This document shows positions 9,414 to 18,660 of a DNA stretch of 64,000 bases, piece by piece. The DNA lies in the NCBI GenBank assembly GCA_030562195.1, contig CM060202.1, positions 32,354,599 to 32,418,598 on the forward strand, given 5' to 3'. Position 1 is the stretch's first letter. Each line of letters starts with the position of its first letter. The translations under genes were made by a program, and so were the position numbers. The notes beneath the pieces are model-generated. The model was not told where the DNA came from and did not search any database. It saw nothing but the letters and a program-made list of their open reading frames with translations. The DNA is from Nipponacmea schrenckii (Eukaryota; Mollusca; Gastropoda; Lottiidae).

Positions 9414-9963
9414 TTACCAGTTACATCAATACGTCAATTACTTGATCTTGTTCCAGTTGTTCCAGTTAGATCAATACGTCAATTACTTGATCTTGTTCCA
9501 GTTGTTCCAGTTAGATCAATACGTCAATTACTTGATCTTGTTCCAGTTGTTCCAGTAAGATCAATACGTCAATTACTTGATCTTGTTCCAGTTGTTCCAG
9601 TTAGATCAATACGTCAATTACTTGATCTTCTTTCAGCTGTTCTAGTTAGATCAATACGTCAATTACTTGATCTTGTTCCAGTTGTTCCAGTTAGATCAAT
9701 ACGTCAATTACTTGATCTTCTTTCAGCTGTTCTAGTTAGATCAATACGCCAAATACTTGATCTTGTTCCAGTTGTTCCAGTTAGATCAATACGTCAAATA
9801 CTTGATCTTGTTCCAGTTGTTCCAGTTAGATCAATACGTCAATAACTTGATCTTCTTTCAGCTGTTCTAGTTAGATTAATACGTCAAATACTTGATCTTG
9901 TTCCAGTTGTTCCAGTAAGATCAAAACGTCAAATAATTGATCTTGTTCCAGTTGTTCCAGTAA
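9414..9963 (+). repeat. 45-bp minisatellite, 12 units
   Basis: Units begin at about 9426, 9471, 9516 and every 45 bases to 9921. The length is a multiple of three, so each unit reads as 15 residues (RSIRQLLDLVPVVPV) with no stop in the first nine or so units. Two unit types occur: one with ttgttccagttgttccag and one with tctttcagctgttctag, in the order AAAABABAABAA. The array lies between the anchor fragment and the 3' LTR of the retrotransposon. Confidence 0.9.
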
Positions 9964-10337
9964 TAATTTATCGAACTTGTGGCAGTGTTTCTGGGTTCCA
10001 GTGTGAGCAGATAAAAGATTATATGGACCGTATTCCGTTCCTGTTGCTAAAGCTGATAGACACCGTTTGGATATTCTGTTGAGTGAAACCAATGGTGGAT
10101 TCTGTGTCTCTCGTGTTTGCGGCATCGGATATGATTATTATATAATAGTGAGTTATTGGAGTGTGCTTGAACTCCTACCGATGTTTGTTCGTGTTTATGT
10201 GTTTATTTTCGCGCTCTGCTTTTTTATTTGCTTTCATATATCTTTCAGGGCTACATTCAGAACCATGTGATTAGTTTCTATAGAAAGTTATGGACAAATA
10301 GTGTTTAGGACTATTGGTCTCCTGACAATGGGAGTAT

Positions 10338-10707
10338 TGTTAGGTTCTGATGTAGTCCCTTTAATCTAGCTACAATTTATTTGATATTGTATTATTGTTT
10401 TTAACTGAAAAGGTGATGAGAGAGTGTCCTGTATTATTAATCTAGATTAATGCTGACTGTGCATGCATGTTTGGAGAGGACAGCTTACAATAAAGCTGCG
10501 CCAGCCAATAGCCTACATGTTGGGCATCCAGGGTCCAGGTCGTGGTATAAGAGAGCTTGTCAAGCCTGGACAGGGGGGGGGGAGAACAGAGGAAGATTCG
10601 CCGCCACCAATCTCCTATATCTCTCTCACCACCTTTTCAGAAGATCCATACCTAATAAATATATTAAAACACAACGTGAAGTCATTTCAACATCTAGAAG
10701 TGCTACA
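10338..10707 (+). repeat. 3' LTR of the degenerate retrotransposon
   Basis: It matches 6186-6560 from the ggttctgatgtag string to GTGCTACA. It starts TGTTAGG because bases 4-12 of the 5' copy are deleted. A purine-rich tract (aatgggag) lies just upstream, as expected for a plus-strand primer. It is followed by the TCTG duplication. Confidence 0.82.
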
Positions 10708-10882
10708 TCTGTTCAGCTTTTGTTACATTGCAGATGTAGGAGGAGATTCTATTCAGATTCTGATTGGTTCCGTCTATTGGATCCCAAAATCTTAGCAGCA
10801 TTCACCGTGGATGACGCAAAACTCCGATAAAAAGTGAATATCCCAACCTGAAACTAAAAAGTCTTTTACCCCCTCATTTTTA
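10708..10882 (+). repeat. Dispersed repeat, copy 1 part b
   Basis: It continues the repeat broken by the LTR element. It matches about 14163-14337 (ttcagcttttgttacat... cagattctgattggttccg... gaatatcccaacctgaaac), then is broken again by the inverted-repeat element that starts at about 10883. Confidence 0.8.
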
Positions 10883-10922
10883 TACGCCCACATAGAAATG
10901 TGGACGTATATTGTTGTCGCCC

Positions 10923-10981
10923 CTGTCCGTCGGTCCGTTGGTCCGTCGGTCCGTCGGTCCGTCGGTCCGTTGGTCCGTCTG
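10923..10981 (+). repeat. (GTCCGTCG)n octamer array
   Basis: Seven or so copies of gtccgtcg/gtccgttg form a short GC-rich tract near the left end of the inverted-repeat element. The diverged minus-strand relative near 52530 has the same kind of tract. Confidence 0.8.
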
Positions 10982-11830
10982 TCAACAATTGTTTGTGGAC
11001 ACTGTAGAGACTACAGTTTTTATTGGAATTTCTTGAAACTTGGTATACTTGTTTATAATCACTCAAGGAAGAACCCTATCGATTTTGGTATGATTCCGAA
11101 AAAAATTCCTGGAATTCTTGGACTTTGAATTTCAAATTGTTCTGTTTGTAAACAAAAGCTTGTGGACACTGTAGAGACTCCATTTCTTTATGAATCTTTT
11201 TGTAACTTGGTATATTTGTTTATTACCATCCAAGGAAGACCCCTATTGATTTTGATATGATTCTGAAAAAAATTCCTGGAATTCTGGAACTTGGAATTTC
11301 GAATGTACTGTTTCTCATCCGTCTGTCAACAATTGTTTGTGGACACTGTAGAGACTACAGTTTTTATTGGATCTTCTTGAAACTTGGTATACATGTTTAT
11401 TACCATTCAACGAAGACCCCTATCGATTTTGGTATGATTCCGAAAAAAATTCCTGGAATTCTTGAACTTTGAATTTCAAATTGTTCTGTTTGATAACAAA
11501 AGCTTGTGGACACTGTAGAGACTCCATTTTTTTATGAATCTTTTTGTAACTTGGTATATTTGTTTATAACCATCCAAGGAAGAACCCTATTGATTTTGAT
11601 ATGATTCTGAAAAAAATTCCTGGAATTCTGGGACTTGGAATTTCGAATTGTACTGTTTGTCATCCGTCTGTCAATAATTGTTTGTGGACACTGTGGAGAA
11701 TACAGGTTTCATTGGATTTTCTTGAAACTTGGTATACATGTTTATTATCATTCAATGAAGACCCCTATTGATTTTGGTATGATTCCGAAAAAAATTCCTG
11801 GAATTCTTGGATTTGACCAATGTTGACAAA
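10978..11830 (+). repeat. Dimeric tandem repeat, period about 343 bp
   Basis: Two alternating half-units (one with gactacagtttttattgga, the other with gactccatttctttatga) make 2.5 copies of a 343-344-bp dimer. Each half shares gtggacactgtagagac, cttggtata and cctggaattct. Confidence 0.8.
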
Positions 11831-12892
11831 ACTCACTGAAATTGTTGGATATAGGGATGAGCCTAATTGAAAATTGAAATTATCAAAATATATCTAATAT
11901 GAATTATTGCCCTTGTTCTTTTAAACGCGTTCGATTTTTGTCTCGTAAACACACTACATGGCACAATTCTTGATGGATTTCGATGAAACTTGGTGTGAGA
12001 GTGTGTTATAACTCAAGGATGAACCCTATTGAAAAGCGAAATGGAAAATTTTTTTAGTATGAGTTACTGCCCTTGTTCTTGAAAACGCATTCAATTTTAG
12101 CTTGTAAACACTCTAGAAAGAACTATTCTTAATGGATTTTGATTAACTTTGGCTTGAGTATTTTTTTTTACCCAAGGATGAACCCTATTATAAATCAAAT
12201 AAATAGAAATATATTTAGTGTCAGTTATAGCCCTTGTTCTTGAAAACGCGTTCAATTTTAGCTTGTAAACACTCTAGAAAGAACAATTTTTAATGGATTT
12301 TGATGTAACTTGGCTGGAGTATTTGTTGTCTCCCAAGGATGAACTCTATTGAAAATCGAAAAATATTTAGTACAAGTTATTCCCCTTGTTTTTGAAAACG
12401 CGTTCAATTTAACTCGTAAACACTCTAGAAAGAACAATTTTGAATGGATTTTGATGAAGCTTGGCTTTAGTATTTGTTTTCTCACAAGGATAAACCCTAT
12501 TGAAAATCAGATAAATCGAAAAATATTTAGTGTCAGTTATTGGGCCTGTTTTCAAAATCGCTTTCAACTTTTGGCTTGTGAACACTCTAAACATTCATTT
12601 TTGACAAAACTCGCTGAAATTGTTTAATATCAACCAAGAATGAGCCTTATTAAGAATTAAAAATATCAAAATATTATTAAGGGTGAACCCTATTGCAAAT
12701 CATAAAAATACCGAAAAATATTTAATGAGTTGAGTTAGGTACAATTCTTGACAGTTTTTAATGAAACTAGAGACCCTAGAAAAAAATATATGGTGGAAGG
12801 TTGAATATTTCATTCCACTTTTGTAACCTTACTGAAAAGTTTTTATTTGAAATAAATGCTGCCAGTGGGCGTATATTACCTTGCCTGGCAAG

Positions 12893-12998
12893 CTATCTTT
12901 TTTCATGACATCTTAGTTATTGTATTGTGTAATTTTTGCATGTGTGAAAAAAATAATAACAATGTATACTCTTTTAGTTTTTATTTTTGTGTATACCG
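12893..12998 (+). repeat. Dispersed repeat, copy 1 part c
   Basis: The tttttcatgacatcttag... gcatgtgtgaaaaaaataa... gtttttatttttgtgtata block matches 14333-14430. It is the third piece of the split repeat. Downstream, 13000-13030 and 13156-13200 carry two related short blocks (ggggagaaccccgaa, ggggaaggaccccgaac). Confidence 0.75.
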
Positions 12999-13494
12999 AA
13001 TTTTCCGGGGAGAACCCCGAAACCTGCCGCCATTTCGGTAAAACGCAGAATTGGTTGAAAAAGGACATAAAAAACATGGTTTTCCGATGAAAATTGGTAA
13101 TTTGGACCAGTTGAAAAGACTTCCAAAATCGCGTCAGATGTATTCTCTGGGTTTCCTAGTTTGTAAAGGGGAAGGACCCCGAACCCCCTGCCACTGCAAT
13201 GGCCAAATACAAATGTCTTTAGCCTGCAGGACTTGCCTTGGAAAAATCACCTTTCAGTACCCCTCTCAGGCATATTCTAGATACACTCCTGATTGATATA
13301 TTTTTCAAAGGTTTAGGATTTGCTATAACGATGGATTTCGTTCGTGTATAATGTATATACTTAATAGTGCGAGTAAGTTATTTCTGCCAACGGGAGAACA
13401 CATGTTCGTCGGTAAAACTTAGACGTTACACGAGTTCGTCGGTAAAACTTAGACGTTACATCCCCCAAGTCAGAATGGTCACGCTACGCCACTG

Positions 13495-13808
13495 GGGACG
13501 TCTCACTGGCCACGTGGAATTTTAGCTTACTAGAAAATAGAGCAGAATCTTGCGTTGAACTTACACCAGATACAGCTGTAAGCCACTATCTAATCAAAGC
13601 ATAAACAAGAATAACACGTCTGTGACATTGTACAACTCTGATTTTCGATTCAGTGCCTTTAAACCTATATGAAAAACACTCATTAAATAAGATCGACGTA
13701 TCCAAGGGGGTCCCAGTGTTAAACCTTTTTTCAAAAAGAATACAAAAGGTTCGTCTGCTCTATTTACTAGTCAGCTAAAATTTCACGTGGCCAGTGAGAC
13801 GTCCCAGA
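13495..13808. repeat. Element bounded by 52-bp inverted repeats
   Basis: The left arm 13495-13547 (ggacgtctcactggccacg... aatagagcaga) is nearly the reverse complement of 13757-13808. They enclose about 210 bp that also occur in copy 1 without the left arm (5518-5740). It looks like a short non-autonomous inverted-repeat element, or a foldback structure inside the dispersed repeat. Confidence 0.6.
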
Positions 13809-14430
13809 TCATGTGATGCTACCAACGATATTAATATAATCAGAAACCCTAAATGCAATTCTTCAATCATCATGGTTGTTGTCAACATTGTAACTTGCAC
13901 TTTGTATTCACTCAATGTTTTTATTGCAAGGCAACGTTACGGAACACTTATTGGAGGTCTGTCAAACACCTATACGTTTGCTCAAAAATGCCTAAAGTTG
14001 GGGAATGGTGCCACTGCTAATGGGGGCATTCATAATTACACCCAAGGAAGAAATTCGGAAAAAACCATCAGCAGTCTTATAGACGAGGTAGAAAGTCACG
14101 TGACTCAATGGGAGAGTGGGGAACGATGGTATAACGATGGAGCTGTTAGAAACCTATTGGTCTTTTCAGCTTTTGTTACATCGCAGATAATTATCAACGA
14201 GATTCTATTCAGATTCTGATTGGTTCCGTCTATTGGATCCCCAAACTGTTGCAGCATTCACCGTGAATGACGCAAAACTCTGATAAAAAGTGAATATCCC
14301 AACCTGAAACTTAAAAACTCTTTTACCCTCTTTTTTTCATGACATTGTAGTTATTGTATTGTTTGATTTTTGCATGTGTGAAAAAAATAATAACAATGTA
14401 TACTCTTGTAGTTTTTATTTTTGTGTATAT
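13549..14430 (+). repeat. Dispersed repeat, copy 2 (uninterrupted)
   Basis: It matches 5518-6185, 10708-10882 and 12893-12998 in the same order without the two inserted elements, so it is the empty-site version of both insertions. An open frame of 141 codons at 13794-14219 reads through it, but relative to copy 1 it contains an approximately 28-base deletion. The zinc-finger-like reading is therefore lost and this frame is probably not a real protein. Confidence 0.8.
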
Positions 14431-14689
14431 AATGAGAAAACTTTCAACTCACGTTGTCTATTGTGTTCAGAAGGGGAAAAGGTATGGGTTCCGCTCCCTG
14501 ATTTGGTCACGTGGCATGACCAATCTCCTCTATAAAAAAAATAGAAACTCATCGAACATAACGGCAGAATGCATTCCGGTTATAAGCAGCTGAAGCGCGT
14601 CATAGGAGAACCCCAAACCGTTTACTGCCATCCTGATCTTTACTTTAAACCCACAGATGAGCCAAAAACAGAAACCCAAACAGCCACTT

Positions 14690-14960
14690 TCACGAGAACG
14701 ACGTCTAGAGCACAACATGAAGAAATTCATATGGTTAGAAAAGCCTCGAATCGTTCAGTAACTGCCCGCACAATTCACCAGACGAGCGTTCTTTAGCCGA
14801 GGCCGGTTTTTATTTTCACCGGATATCGTCAAATATATGGCGTGTGATGTCAAAGTGAGAGAATGGGAATGTAAGGACATACCTTTCAAAGAACATAAAA
14901 AGTGGTCGCCCGATTGCACCTACATTAAACTGGTCAAAGAAGAGACGCATAAAAAAAGGA
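14690..14960 (+). pseudogene. BIR (IAP repeat) domain pseudogene
   Basis: The pieces lie in three frames: NMKKFIWLE (about 14712), then SLESFSNCPHNSPDE with LAEAGFYF (about 14745-14815), then VREWECKDIPFKEHKKWSP to DCTYIK (about 14855-14925). Together these are the expected order of a baculoviral IAP repeat. The last frame has C-x16-H-x6-C, three of the four zinc ligands. The first ligand position, three residues before, is Tyr (tat) instead of Cys. Two frame changes make it a pseudogene. IAPs normally bind and inhibit caspases. Neither RING nor CARD is seen nearby. Expanded BIR families are common in molluscs; that is background knowledge. Confidence 0.65.
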
Positions 14961-15427
14961 CAAAAGACCTTTCCAGGTATGCAGTCTTGCTAGGCTGCTG
15001 CTCGAAAACAAAGTCACGATGTACCCGACTGTATATTCTTTGGATATTCGAGGTGGACAGCAGAGGCAGAGTGTTCGAAAAATTTGACGTCGAAAGCAAG
15101 AAGCCAATTCATTGATCAATTGATAATATATACATCACATCACAAGGTGATTGTTGACAAAGATATACGTCTTATTGGCATATATTATTTTAAGACAATC
15201 GATATACGCCATTTTATTCATAAGACCCAATTGGTCACTTTTATTTGGCTTAGATATATGGCTTCTTTACCATTCATTTACAGGGGGTCACGTTAGTGCA
15301 AAAAAGTAGCTTAGTGCTAAAACCGGATATACGATCTTTTTATATCCCACCGACGACATGTCTAAATAAAAAATGTTTAAAAAAAAAAACAGAAATTTTT
15401 CGTTGTCTATAAATACGGACGGAGGGG
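14961..15427. other. Decayed sequence between BIR and polymerase fragments
   Basis: The BIR frame stays open to 15115 (YAVLLGCCSKTKSRC), but no domain is recognised there. From 15120 to 15427 nothing is seen beyond AT-rich sequence. Confidence 0.4.
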
Positions 15428-15672
15428 GTGGGGTACTTTGCTTCATATTCTAGAGCTGACAAAATTATATCAGTTTCTGACAGACCCCCAAAAAAGATAC
15501 ACGATTTCCGCATACTGAACGAGTCAAATTTCACTGGACGCATGAATCGGAATTCATCCCAGAATCAGACACAACCAAAGTTATATTCCGTTTTAAAAAT
15601 ACTGCAAGAGAGGGTATTGTACTACGACACGGATCCGGTGATATACGTATCGATTACGAATTACTTGGGGTG
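15428..15672 (+). pseudogene. Family-B DNA polymerase fragment (Polinton-type)
   Basis: An 81-codon frame contains LQERVLYYDTDPVIYV, the motif C region (YxDTDS) of family-B DNA polymerases. The usual Ser after the second Asp is Pro here. It is followed by YLG, where Polinton-type enzymes often have a GDYLGDL block, and then stops. Both catalytic Asp are present, but only about 60 residues of the palm remain. The protein-primed polymerase of Polinton/Maverick elements is the likely source, given the Polinton remnants from 18590 onward. That link is inferred. Confidence 0.6.
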
Positions 15673-15954
15673 ATCATTCAGACATTTGTCAGTTGCGGAC
15701 CAAAACAAAAATTATGTCTTTCGAAGCAAGTCTGGTAATGAAACGTGTAAAGTTAGAGGTTTTAGTCCCAACCATATCAATAGTCAGATAATCAACTTTG
15801 AATCTGTAAAAACTTTGATCTTTTCACATCCGCGAGAAATCAATCTTCACACCTCGTAAATCCTTCCAAAATTTGCAGAGATAAGTATAGTGCTAAAATT
15901 TATAACAGAAAAGAAAAAGAAACGATATCAAATGATGTACACCAAAAGGGTCAC

Positions 15955-16062
15955 TACGGGGTCGAAGGACAATACAGGGAGGAGGGGACACTGTCAGGGA
16001 CACTACAGGGACGAGGGACAGAGGGACACGATGGGGTCAGTGACGAGGGATACGACAGGGAC
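15955..16062 (+). repeat. Short degenerate minisatellite (cagggacac)
   Basis: A purine-rich stretch with imperfect repeats of acagggac, gggacact and gagggacac over about 100 bases, unlike the AT-rich surroundings. No clean period. Confidence 0.5.
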
Positions 16063-16135
16063 ATACTTTATATGAATAGGATAAATAAGTCTAATTTAAA
16101 AAAAAAATTAATTCATTCCATTTTCCATGTCATCA

Positions 16136-16322
16136 GCAAAGAGCAATTTGTCGTGGTGTCAGGTTTTGAAAAATTGAATGAATGCGCTTTAGCGCATTTA
16201 TGATTAATTTTCCATCCAACCTTTGTCCTGATATACGACCATAACCGCCATAGGGTGACCGTTTATTGCTTATATTTACGTTTTCAAAACCTGTCACCAC
16301 GACAAATTCTACTCTTTGCGTG
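16136..16322. repeat. Foldback (inverted-repeat) element, 187 bp
   Basis: The left arm gcaaagagcaatttgtcgtg...ggttttgaaaa (16136-16172) is the near reverse complement of 16283-16322 (ttttcaaaacctgtcac...ctctttgc), with about 110 bp between. It resembles a small MITE. No open frame. Confidence 0.65.
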
Positions 16323-17190
16323 AAAATTTCATATTACCCGCCTTTGTCGCTGGAGTTGATCTTGTTGATGGAATAGCCATTTTCTTTTCGTCAGAATATA
16401 GTTCGTGGGGGAAAGCTCTCAAAATGTAAGAAAAAAACAATGTTTATCTCAATTTTATGTTTAATCTTTATAAATCAATTCATTTATCAGTAAATATAAA
16501 ACAGTTTGGTATGAATTCCGTTTTAAACGACGAAAAGCAACAAAATCATGAAATTTAATGAACGCGGATACAATTGAACAACGCAGAGGTGATTAGGCTA
16601 GTCCCGACCGCAAGTAAACAAGTAGGAAAGTTGAGAAAATGAAAGAAACTATAAAGACCAATCTAGAAGAAGGCCCGCTCCATATGTTGATAGGTGACCA
16701 CAGTTTACACTCAATTCAGTTAATTTTCAGCAAAAGAATAGTATTTTGAAGCTTAATATTAAACAATCCATAAACCTGCACTTTTAGGCTCTTAAACTGA
16801 AGCGAGTAACTAGGTCAAATGGGTCTACGGCTGTGGCCAGTACACTCAGGCCTAATTCGAATGAGTTCTATCGCATTTTCGCCAATTATTCTTGTATGAG
16901 ACTGTGAGTATTAGATTGGCTTTGGGTTAGGCTAATGGAAACTTTATTACATATTAGAATTCATCATTAAAATTGGAATTTTACGTTCAAGCGTGAAGAT
17001 GATCGACGTTAATAGCGCGACGGCCATGTTTATTTACATTGGTTACCGTGTATTACTACGCTCAATGTTTTGGTGATGAGGCAATGGCAGTTATTGTCTC
17101 ATAAACGCCACACGTATTAACATTAGTCCAATGGAGAAAAACAACAGCTAATGTAAATATGCAATTATATCCTCCCTTTTTTTTGTCAAT
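16323..17190. other. No gene recognised
   Basis: AT-rich sequence with no supported coding region, tandem repeat or RNA gene. The next feature is the 3' part of a LINE fragment on the minus strand. Confidence 0.4.
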
Positions 17191-17640
17191 TTAGCCGCTT
17201 GGCAAAAATCTTCCAAATTACATTCAGAAGTGATATGCCTCTGTAATTAGAACAGTCCGAAATCTCCCCTTTCTTGTGAATGGGAACAATTATTGCTTTA
17301 CTCCAGCTATCAGGAAAAAATCCCCTCTTCATGAAATTTTATTGAACAGAATTGTTAAGGTTGGTTATATTATCTCACATGAGCTTTTGTACATTTCGAC
17401 AATAAGTCCATCCTCACCTCCAGATTTACCGTTTTTCATCCGGTTTATTACAGATGTGATTTCTGTAAGTTATATTGCCTCATCTATAATATCACATGTT
17501 ACAAAGTCCATGATTTCTACTGATGGTTTAGCATTTTCGAGAAATGTAACATCTGAACAATTTGCGTTTTGATTTAATATTGAGTTAAAATGATTATGTC
17601 ATTCATCTGGTGTTATACTAGTCTCAATCCATACAGGTGT
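17190..17640 (-). pseudogene. LINE reverse transcriptase N-terminal fragment
   Basis: The minus strand reads a DEAI-LTEI-SVINRMKNGKSGGEDG segment, then LFNKIS-RGFFPDSW, IIVPIHKKGEISDCSNYRGI and SLLNVIWKIFAKRL. This is the classic start of a non-LTR retrotransposon RT (KS-G-DG, FP-W, PI-KKGD, NYRGISLL). It breaks off before the catalytic YADD motif. Several in-frame stops. It belongs with the endonuclease and linker pieces upstream on the same strand (17760-18430), from which it is separated by an inserted LINE tail. Confidence 0.75.
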
Positions 17641-17655
17641 TTGCCGTTAAATCGT

Positions 17656-17760
17656 TTAATAATAATAATAATAATAAACTCTTTATTTTACATGGGTCAG
17701 AATTAGGCCCAATACACAAGGACATGGTCCTGTCTCACATTCAGCCCATTAAGACCCAAT
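17656..17760 (-). repeat. LINE/SINE 3' tail with (ATT)n
   Basis: On the minus strand it reads cctaattctgacccatg...aaataaagagttt followed by a (TTA)n run, the look of a retroposon 3' end with a simple-repeat tail. The same sequence in tandem form is at 59035-59215. It interrupts the LINE fragment between linker and RT. Confidence 0.65.
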
Positions 17761-17960
17761 TTTGCTTCTTTTTTAGTTTGCATTGAGTACACAACTGTTT
17801 CAAGTCATTTTTACATTTCAAATACTTCTCTAAATTTGCTTCTGTTTTACATTTCCTATACTTGTTTAATAAAATTATTTGACTCAAAGCTTGTGCACTC
17901 TTAATCCCACCATTTGGGTTGATTACTTTTGACTTTTGTTTTTTTTTATGCATAAACTTA
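17761..17960 (-). pseudogene. LINE linker between endonuclease and RT
   Basis: The minus-strand frame reads LNKYRKCKTEANLEKYL and KNDLKQLCTQCKLKKK. This resembles the Lys-rich helical linker (NKFR--R-E-DL--Y---K--F) between the endonuclease and RT of non-LTR elements. Its C-terminal end runs into the inserted LINE tail. Confidence 0.5.
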
Positions 17961-18099
17961 CAAACAGTTAGAATATGTTCTGTTGAAACATTCAGAGAAT
18001 CTTTTAAATTGCAACTGAGTTATGATTGAAATTCTTCTAGTTTTATGACGTTACATCTTAATTCATTTTTATATTTATCTGCTTTGCTTTCATGCCAAG

Positions 18100-18430
18100 A
18101 GATTTTTATCTATTTGACATACTGAATTGTTGATTCAGATTTTGTTATGAAAATGCATTCCAATGGGAAATGATCAGATATGTCTTCATCTAAAATTCTA
18201 AAATCTGATACGAAATCAAATAAATCTAGGCTATTAATAATGAATCAATAACACTTTCACTATTGAGCTGAGGTGAAATCTTCAGGATTATCCCCTTTTG
18301 TCCCCCATTCTGTATGTAAATATCTAATTTTGCATAGCTCAATAAGTCGATTACCAAATCTATTACAAACTTTATCACATAAAGATCTTTCTAAGTAAAA
18401 ATCTTTATCAAAGATAGCGTCTCAAAAAGA
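18100..18430 (-). pseudogene. LINE endonuclease C-terminal fragment
   Basis: The minus strand reads CDKVCNRFGNRLIELCKI and, in another frame, SVIDSLLI, LFDFVSDFRILDEDIS and SDHFPLECIF. The S-IDY-L...SDHFPL pattern, including the catalytic His of SDH, is the end of an apurinic-type endonuclease of a LINE. Frame changes are present. It is the 5'-most visible part of the same element as 17190-17960. Confidence 0.7.
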
Positions 18431-18589
18431 GGGATATTTTTCTTCATTTTAAATAAATGGCCTTGTTCAATTCATTATTTTAATCATCATGTAACGGGGG
18501 TTAAAAAAATTAGTTAATGTGGTTGATAAAACGCAGTTACAAAATTAAAATTTATCGTCAATTAGACGAAAAAAGTACCCAACAAAAAT

Positions 18590-18660
18590 AAAATGTTAAA
18601 GAACTAATAAGAAACATTAAACGAGGTTTAAATGAAGAAAAATTAAAACAAGAATTATCT
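18590..18660 (+). pseudogene. Polinton remnant (plus strand) part 1
   Basis: It reads LIRNIKRGLNEEKLKQELS, the counterpart of NIKPGINEERLKQELSN in the minus-strand gene at 23503-23760. It is then cut by an insertion (18661-20063) and resumes at 20064 with SSLETKLNDN. Confidence 0.7.
18650..18660. repeat. 11-bp target duplication (left), AAGAATTATCT
   Basis: The same 11 bases recur at 20064-20074 on the other side of the inserted sequence. Removing the insert and one copy reconnects the Polinton gene. Confidence 0.8.

Larger units (their letters stand above)
6186..10707 (+). mobile_element. Degenerate LTR retrotransposon with membrane-anchor fragment
   Basis: Two LTRs in the same orientation (6186-6560 and 10338-10707) enclose decayed gag, protease, RNase H and integrase pieces, a C-terminal membrane-anchor fragment and a 45-bp minisatellite. 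The order and the RNase H and linker motifs fit Ty3/gypsy. Most of RT and the integrase core are deleted and there are many stops. A TCTG duplication flanks it. The site without the element is present in this same window at about 14163, which confirms the boundaries. A further isolated LTR of this family is at 52146. Confidence 0.85.
10883..12873 (+). mobile_element. Inverted-repeat element packed with internal tandem repeats
   Basis: The ends are TATACGCCCAC at 10881 and GTGGGCGTATA at 12865, an 11-bp inverted repeat whose outer TA could be a target duplication. Just inside the left end is a small palindrome (cccacat...atgtggacg), followed by (GTCCGTCG)n at 10923-10981. A dimeric tandem repeat of about 343 bp (10978, 11321, 11665), each half carrying ctgtagagact and aaattcctggaattct, is followed by further diverged 150-170-bp units up to about 12620. 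No transposase frame is seen. It interrupts the dispersed repeat (10882 to about 12890). Related pieces are at 52525 (minus) and 30590 (minus). Confidence 0.65.

Noticed and set aside
9426..9963. CRISPR-like or IS-like direct repeats of 45 bp
   Set aside because: Units are contiguous with no spacers and lie inside an LTR element. It is a minisatellite.
10866..11066. Minus-strand frame with a TDGPTDRRTDG repeat
   Set aside because: Translation of the octamer array; low complexity only.
13794..14219. 141-codon frame in repeat copy 2 as a real protein
   Set aside because: Comparison with copy 1 shows a roughly 28-base difference that changes frame, and the Cys/His reading in copy 1 is in another frame, so this frame is probably fortuitous.
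15890..16075. 61-codon frame over the gggacac minisatellite
   Set aside because: Low-complexity repeat translation without start context or homologous motif.
17276..17572. 98-codon plus-strand frame
   Set aside because: Antisense shadow of the LINE RT fragment, which has clear RT motifs on the minus strand.
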